Position numbers and translations under genes: made by a program. Under the pieces are notes generated by a model. The model worked only from the letters and a program-made list of their open reading frames with translations, was not told the DNA's origin and searched no databases. This document shows, piece by piece, positions 57,189 through 64,000 of a DNA stretch of 64,000 bases. Position 1 is the stretch's first letter, and every line of letters begins with the position of its first letter. Source of the stretch: Cantharellus purpuraceus (taxonomy: Eukaryota; Basidiomycota; Agaricomycetes; Cantharellales; Hydnaceae). Location of the stretch: positions 1,262,501-1,326,500 of the forward strand of contig JALBUN010000003.1 of NCBI GenBank assembly GCA_025174535.1, given 5' to 3'.

Positions 57189-59097
57189 ATGGTGACGGTA
57201 TATTTTGACAGCCTCCCAGATGAGGTCCTTGCAGACATTATTCTTCGGCTGCCAATGGTAGATATCCTGCGGTGTCAGCGGGTGAGTGGAACAGTCGTGT
57301 CAAATGCATATGCCGCTCAATCCAGCTGCAACAGGTGTGTATACGTCTGAATCTGCTGATACAGAATTCGATGGTCATACAGTACACCATTGAGCTCGCG
57401 GCGTATGGATTGGTAGCCTGTCCAGATAGCACGCTCTCTGCAGTTACGTCTATCCGCATGCTGAAGGAACAACAGGATGCGTGGCGGAGGTGTGAGTGGA
57501 AAGAGGAGAGGATGATCCAGCTGCGCGCTGGCTGCCGGACTTATGTCTTTCGAAATGGCATTTGGGCGTTTGAGCGTCGCCTGGACGCGGTGCAAGCCCC
57601 AGGTGCCCCGCTGCCGGCTGTTCTGCAAGACAGTTCGACGACGCTTACTTGTTTTAATCTGACGTCGGCGATGACGCGCAAGGACGAAGACGTGGATGGG
57701 TTTAAATGGACGTTCGACCTGGGTTTTCCCATCCGGGATTTCACGATGGATCCTCTTATCGATTTGCTTGCGGTGATCGAGCAGACCCATGATAGGTGAT
57801 TCTTCCTTGTGATCATTGTCTGTCGCTATATTCATCTCTACTGCGAAACAGCACGGTCCCCTTTCGCGTGCAATTGTTTCAACTGTCGGACGGACGACCG
57901 CATGAGATGGCAGCGAGTCATGCTTTGGATATTGTCATGTCAAGTTCCGATCCCGAGTCGTGCGCGTTTAGCATTCATATTCAGGACTCGTATGTCGGCG
58001 TGTTGGTGCATCAGAGTGTCTCGTCGGTCGATAGTGACATGATGGCGGTGTGGAATTGGCGCACCGGCGTGTTGGAATTTGTGAGCGACCGACTTTAGCC
58101 TTAGCATGCTTCGCCTCTCCTCACGCTTTGTTTTCAAACAGCAAATGGGGGATGCCACGTGCTTGTTTGGCGATTTTGCGTTTATTGGCAAGTGCACGGT
58201 GGTGCTTTCCCTCGTCGGACAGCCTGTGATGTTGCAAGTCTGGTGTTTCGATTTGCCTGATTCGCCTGGCTTGTTCTATGTCGGCCGCTTTGGTTTACCT
58301 CTTGCAGACCTAGGAATCTCCTTCCTTGAGCTGCGTTTTGACGGTGGTCCCTCGTCGTCGCTCGCCGGCGCAAAGACGTTGGATGATACCCCATATGCAC
58401 TATCCCCCGTGTCCCAGGTGTTGGCCCTCTCGCTGAAAGTGATTGGCCCGGATCTTGGCCTGCAGGAAGGCGATGTGTCCACGTTTACGATGGTCATGCG
58501 GCCTAGTTTGATGTTTGAGGCGTTGAAAGCGCGATTTCATGATCCTATTGAGTTACCTCGGGATCTTTATGGTGGGGGAGGGTGGTTCCCTGATGATCAT
58601 AACTTCAGCAGGACTCTGGAATGGGAAGAGTGGGGACCGCAGAGCACGCGGTGGTTTCAGGAGGAGCCTGGGCATATGAAGTGGGACCCCTACTTGGTTG
58701 GCGGCCGCTTTGCCACTGTGACACCTGCCGGACCTGATACGGGCGAGCTGATGTATCCGCCTCCTCAGGTGGTTCGCGTCTATGATTTCAGACCGGAGAT
58801 TGTGTCACGTTATGCGCAGAGTTTTCCCCGGGAGGTTTGCATCGAGGCCAGTGTTATTCCCAAGGGCACCGTGTTTCAGGAGGATATCCGCTCGACGCTT
58901 CCGTATCATCTGGCGGTTTCGCAGGAACTGCCGGAGAATATGTCTGGAGTGATGATCGATGAAGGACGGTTGATCTGCACAAAGGTAAGGGTGTTCATGT
59001 GTCTAGTTTTTGACGGCCTAGTTGGGAGGCTCATGTGCGAGTTGATTAGGCAGAGCCTGATGATGAATGGCGGAAGTTGTATGTTTTCAGCTTCTGA
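57189..59097 (+). CDS. F-box protein, copy 2
   Basis: Paralogue of the gene at 52056-53971 with the same exon plan and no frame damage. Start MVTVYFDSLPDEVLADIILR. Differences include a 6-nt in-frame deletion after the second intron (NSTTDTVPF becomes NSTVPF), an insertion giving FDLPDSPGLFYVGRFGLPL, LPRDLYGGGGWFPDDHNFSR in place of the copy 1 segment, and loss of three residues before PPPQVVRVYDF. Most changes are substitutions in the presumed substrate-binding part, while the F-box and introns are nearly unchanged. The end AEPDDEWRKLYVFSF, stop at 59097, matches copy 1. Confidence 0.8.
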
Positions 59098-60336
59098 TTT
59101 GGTCCCTGGCAAGAGGACGTGTGGGGGAGAGGTGATCGTGGTAGGGAGCAATCGTACACGGCGCCGCTGCCTTGCATGTTCGCCATGATGATAAATGGCA
59201 CGACATGGTCGTGGAGAGGGGCAGTCATATAGGGCCAGTGCCGAGTACGTCCAACAGGATGATGAATAGCTGGAATGGTTCGGTGTATGGGAGAAAGGGT
59301 TGTGGAGAAGGGGGAATCATATGCGACCGCTGCCTTGGACGTTCAACATAATGCATGAATGGCTCGAGTTCTTTTTATTTTTTTGTTTATAACATCTTTG
59401 GAAGGGGATCATGCCGTGTATTGGGTGCCGCAGACGAGAGGGGCGACCGCTTACCTCGTAAAATGTAATGTTGAATGGAGGATGGGGTTGTTTCATGTTT
59501 TGGGATTGGCTTCATATTGGGTTAGAGCTATTACTTGGATGATAAGGTGGGCTTGGACGGTTTTTGTGTGGATGCTACAGGGTGACTATGCGTGTACTAC
59601 CGTAGTATATATGGATTAGGATGGCAATTTCTGATGGGGTGGTAGGATTCTTGCCGTTCTGGGATGTTAAGGAGGTCAACCGTGTCCCATGCATGGGCGC
59701 CCCCCCACTGAGAACTTTAAAGGATGGGTATGATTGTGCGAGCTATACAGGGCAGTAGGTAGGGGTGGAAGGCGAGGGGGAAAGGTGTCAGTCATGAGTA
59801 GAGCTGCAGAACGTGAGGGGAGTAGGGAATAGGGATGGAGGGGTAGAGGGAACGTAAGTTTTTGAGAGGTGTTCGGCGGGGGGACGAAGTTGCGTGCAGA
59901 TGCGAAACGGGGCGCAAGATCTGTATAGCGCGGAGTCAATGTTGTATCCTTAGCGGGGTACCTCACTGCTAGGCACCGGAGACTTCATTCTACGATATCT
60001 ATCAGCAGACACAAGACCGTGCGGCTATTTTGAAGGGGAAAAGGATGGCTGTGAAGTATGACGAGCTCCAAGGACCAACGACAAATATACATTGAATGAA
60101 ATACTTTGTGAAGCTGGTGCTGATACATACATTCGAGGGCCGGCGTCACTTTATCATCGTGTTTGCATGGCAGCTGGAATGTACTGTTAATTCGAAGGCT
60201 CATTGGGAATTGTCGTTTGCCACCAGAATTGTCACTGCCGACCGCTGGTCGCGCCAGAGCACGTCGCGATCAAAGTTCACGTGACCGCGTTGTCACGCAC
60301 CGCGTCTCCGATCCTCTTTCCTCCTCTGCCTCTTGC
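59098..60336. other. 3' flank of F-box copy 2 and separase promoter
   Basis: Matches the 3' flank of F-box copy 1 to 60180, then unique sequence. No gene; the last 150 bases are the separase promoter, which therefore abuts the end of the duplication. Confidence 0.55.
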
Positions 60337-63300
60337 ATGGCTCGTAATCCAACGCGTTCAACAGGAACTATCAAGTCCAAAGCGGAAACTTACTCTTCCC
60401 TTCTAAAAGCTCTCGCGGATCCGTCAAAATATGATGACGTGCTCATTCAACGACTTGGGAATGAGTTCAAGAGTGAAGCCGTGGTGTCGACGAAGCCGCC
60501 AGTCAGGATTAAACAGGGCGCATCGCAGCCAGTGAAATCGTCAGAGGACAAGCGTAGGTTTGCTATGGGAGCTGCCAATGCTGCCTCTCAAAGCCTCGGG
60601 ATCGTATTGCAGTCAGGATGGACTGCCTCCAACCCTGGTGTGGCAGGTTTTTCGACAAACGGAGTACTAACCATGGTTTCAAGCTTTCGCATGGCAATAA
60701 TGCTGCTGCGAGAGCTCATGCCCCGCGTTGTTGATGTGGACAGAGTGGTGTCGAGTTTCATAGTCAAGCTTCTTGCGATCCAATTGGTGAGTACCATTCC
60801 AGTCTTTTGGATGTTGGAATGTGACGTCGTTGCTAGTACGAGTTGTCACTCGAACTTTTGGCTGACTTGAAGGCGCATGTCATTCAACTTTATCACGAAG
60901 CACCTGTTGAGTCTTCGATGAAGAGACCACCACGGACCGTAGCCAAATCGCCTCCACTCACTCGACATTTCCACCTGCTCAGATATCCACTGCCTCCCCC
61001 GAAAGATGAAGCTCTCATCAATGTCATAGGAACATCCCTGGTTCAGGCTTTGACCGCATTGGCGACTCTGGTCTGCCAGTCGCCGTCGCCCGCGAAGGAA
61101 GCCTTCCTAGACATGTTCGCATTGGCTATTGATGCAGATAATGGACTGCTCATGTGGCGCTCATGTCTCCCTCAGGAGCACGCTGATGCGACGCTGGCTC
61201 GTGCTCACCGAGCATTGGTGGTGACTTTTACCTCTTCTAATACACCAGCAGCAGCTCTTTTTCGACTTCGTACTTGGGCACTTCGGTGTCTTATCTCCAA
61301 GACTACTCTGGATTCCAATTCATTTTGGTCCCAAGCAACTAATTATCTAGCATCCCATGGCAAAAGTATTATCAAGACGGGTAGATAGCCTTTTATTTAT
61401 TCCAGTAATATCTAGTGTCTCACTTGTTACAGAGGATGGTGCAAAAGCCGTATCTGACGCAGTGCGATATTTTGACGTCTTGGTGGAAATGGCACGTGGG
61501 CGGCAGGACGCTGATGAGTTCATGGCTGGGCTGTCCTTCATCAAGTTTTGCGAGATTACGCTTGTATTTGCTCAGCGCGTGAGTTGTTTTTCTCGTTTGA
61601 TTCAATGAAAGTACAATGATTCACCTCGAATCAAGGGCGACGATGTGTCAACTGTACAGCGTATCATTCGATTGATAGAAAGTAACAAAGAGGCACCACA
61701 GCCATCTCTGGCTGGCGAATTCTCATCTGTGCAATTATATGCCACGTTCAGTCAAGGTGCAACCATGCTGGAGAAATTTATCCGCTCAGATTTTGGTTCG
61801 TCGCGAAGTAATATTATCTGTAACGTTGAACTTGACCATTTGGGTAGATGGTGACTTGATCCCTATCCTTACCCAGTGTATGAATGCTCTACCTGCACCT
61901 GCCGCTGTCTTTTCTGGTGTTGACTCTTGTTCAAACGCACTACGCTCTTTGGATAAATTAAGACGGTTATGCGGCAAGCTCCTAGAAGAAGAGAAAGGTG
62001 AAAATCAATTGCGAAACATTGTCAAACTCATACTTGAACGAATCGTCGAGAGCATCGGGATTGCGGGGAAGCAGGTAATTTGATTTTACACAACCCGGAT
62101 TTCATCTTTAATAAAGTTGCCTGCTTATTTTATAAACATAGTTCACAGTGAAGACCGATCTGGTGGCACGCGCTATTGACTCTCTTTGCGTTCTGGCTAG
62201 AACCAAGCCACCTCAGTCCACATTCGACACACCCACGGCTGTTTATGACTGGCTGCAACGCGGAGTAACTATTGTAAAGGCTCATGAGACGTCATTATCA
62301 AGCGGTGATGCCGATAATGCTTCGTGTAACGTTCTTACGAATGTGATACGTTGCATCTCTGTTGCTTTTTGGAATCATGCTATCGCGCTTTATCAAGAGG
62401 GCAAATATGGCCATGCAGTCCGGTTTCTGGTGCATGCTTGCGAGTTGGGAACGAGAGCTTGTGGTATGGCTGGAGATGCCGATTCTAGTGCCAATGATCC
62501 AGGAAGCGCTTCTTCCAGTGATTCCTGGACAGTCTTCAAGGTGGGTCTGCCAAAGCGATGGGAGCTCCTAGGAGACTGCTATATGAGAATCGGGGATCGA
62601 CAGGCAGGCTCTACCAGTTGTCTTTAAACTCTGTTCTCTGACAACTTAGAAACGCAGCTCGCTTATAATGCCTTGATCGAGTCCATAAAGGCATATTCAT
62701 TCGAACGACTCTGCCATTTGGCTTCATCGTTGTCTCCCACTCAAATTTCTTCGGATGCAGCATATAGCCGCCTTTTCTCCCTTGTCCAGCGCACCACCCA
62801 CGTTGCTGTCACAGATCTGTGCTTTACGGAGAAGGCGTCTTTATGCCACCCGCTTGGCACTTTGATGTTGGCGCCCGAGGCGATTGGTGTCCTACTTGAG
62901 TGGCAAGTTACCGGGCTTGAAGAGAGCTTATGGAATTCTGAATGGCGACCCGCTGTGAACCTTTTCCTTCGAGATGCATTGCGTATATACGACGTCCAAT
63001 TTCCTATACGACGTGCCCGGTATGTTTGCGTATATCTAAATTGCGTGTTTTACTCAGGTTGTATCTACAGCGTCCTTCTTCGACAGTTAGAGTTTGCATA
63101 CCGCACGGACGACTTGTCATTCCCTACCATGGAGGTCGCAGCGGAAATACATACATTGCTGTCTACGCATTACGAAGCTGGCAGGGACGCCGGACTTTCT
63201 AGCTTCATCCCACAATATGAGGCAGCGTGTCATATGTGGATGACATTTCATGCTCATCGGGATTTGAAACGTTATGGCAGTACGTCAGTTGGTGTCATTC

Positions 63301-64000
63301 AGCAAGCAACATTGGCTATTAAAGCGTTGCACAACATTTTTCCTGCTACTCCACATTCCCTCCCCTGCACTTCGCCTAAACGCTCTCCAAATGTGAGAGT
63401 CACGCAGGGTCCCAAGGTGGCTACTAGGAGCTCGCCCAGGAAGAAAGCCACTACTGCGAAAGCAAGCACCAAGCCACGCAAAAGCAGGTTTCTCGTCCTT
63501 CTCAGCCGACCGGTTGTTAATGTCATCTTCTAGAACCTATGCAGACATCACCGAAAGTAGTGCGGCATGAACAGTCACCCAAGTCGACGTCAGAAAGAGG
63601 TTGTGCGTGTGCAGGCGACGCTCAATTTGCAAACACGGTTGGTATGTTAAGGATGACCGTGCGATGAACAAACGAATGAATTGTTCTTTCAGAAATGCTG
63701 ACTCAACTGCTGGGGTTGCTTGGGCACACATTCCTGAAAATCCAGTTGCTGAGCATACGTCAGAAGATCGCTGAGCAGTCTCCAGAGCCTTCAGCAGATG
63801 GTGAATAGTCTCTTGCTACGATATTCTCTCTCTCTTCTTTTTATAACTAAAACCACGTAGCCTTCATACGTGCGTCTGTCGATGCAGCTGTTCAATACCT
63901 CTGCTTGGGGAAAACACGGCGAGCACTTGCGATCTACTCGCATGCACTCGCAGCTGTCAATGATGCAGCGGCTACGACGATCTCGGATGAAGTACGCGTC
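60337..64000 (+). CDS. ESP1: Separase N-terminal region, 3' end cut off by window edge
   Basis: Large caspase-like protease that cleaves cohesin at anaphase; only the helical-repeat N-terminal part is here, the C-terminal protease lies beyond the window. Start MARNPTRSTGTIKSKAETYS. Exons include VLIQRLGNEFKSE, MVSSFRMAIMLLRELMPRVV, LELLADLKAHVIQLYHEAP, DAVRYFDVLVEMARGRQDA-like text (in the genome SDAVRYFDVLVEMARGRQDA), VYDWLQRGVTIVKAHETSLS, SVAFWNHAIALYQEGKYGHA (TPR-like), PIRRAR spliced to VLLRQLEFAYRTDDLSF, YEAACHMWMTFHAHRDLKRY, a basic Ser/Pro patch with RSSPRKKATTAK, and ALAIYSHALAAVNDAAATT at the edge. About a dozen short introns. The assignment rests on the repeat pattern and the PIRRAR/LEFAYR region; without the protease it remains probable, not certain. 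Confidence 0.72.

Larger units (their letters stand above)
55024..60180 (+). repeat. Segmental tandem duplication, unit 2
   Basis: Second copy of the block, shorter by about 760 bp because of deletions in the RRM tail and repeat modules. It ends at CAGCTGGAAT (60180), after which the sequence becomes unique. Contains the RRM-tail pseudogene and the second F-box gene. Confidence 0.85.

Noticed and set aside
1..64000. CRISPR arrays, riboswitches, rRNA genes, bacterial insertion sequences
   Set aside because: None seen; the window is a fungal nuclear locus with spliceosomal introns throughout.

Overview
This window is nuclear DNA of a filamentous basidiomycete, most likely a wood- or litter-decaying member of the Agaricomycetes. 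The evidence is dense short introns (about 45-65 nt) with GT-AG ends, an AA14-type lytic polysaccharide monooxygenase pair, a DUF6535-type membrane protein relic, fungal F-box genes, a TTAGGG-type tract and typical fungal housekeeping genes. No operons, prokaryotic mobile elements or CRISPR arrays are seen. Gene calls below are spliced models built by eye; the coordinates span introns.

Layout. 1-10.4 kb: 3'-truncated condensin CAP-G subunit (-), homoserine dehydrogenase (-), type II haloacid dehalogenase-like protein (-), stand-alone MetE-like protein (+) and a DASH Spc34-like gene (+). 10.4-17.4 kb is gene-poor and relic-rich: two decayed short-chain dehydrogenases (one with its middle exons inverted), a decayed minisatellite and polypyrimidine tracts. 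17.4-24.1 kb: two intact AA14-like LPMO genes in inverted orientation, about 3.7 kb apart, whose 3' halves look homogenised. 26.2-33.6 kb: secreted acid sphingomyelinase (+), 2-oxoglutarate dehydrogenase E2 (+) and a disordered protein ending in an Edc1/PNRC-like motif (+). 33.6-38.6 kb: pyrimidine-rich intergenic DNA and a DUF6535 pseudogene. 38.7-47.7 kb: intron-containing tRNA-Arg(CCG), golgin Rud3 (+), an E3D-like (HECT_2) ubiquitin ligase (-) joined in frame to an upstream reading frame across a TAG, and a divergent H2A/H2B pair. 47.8-60.2 kb: a two-RRM protein whose 3' end, downstream repeats and neighbouring F-box gene have been duplicated in tandem as a block of more than 5 kb. 60.3-64 kb: the N-terminal part of separase, running off the right edge.

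Functional themes: three loci belong to the mitotic chromosome machinery (condensin, DASH and separase) and two to core chromatin, but nothing in the sequence shows that they are co-regulated. The accessory material (LPMO pair, SDR relics, DUF6535 relic, F-box duplication) lies in islands between housekeeping genes. The most interesting observations are the inverted-exon SDR pseudogene, the LPMO conversion-like tract, a 7-nt microexon that completes the sphingomyelinase catalytic motif, the in-frame TAG in the E3 ligase locus, and the F-box/RRM segmental duplication.
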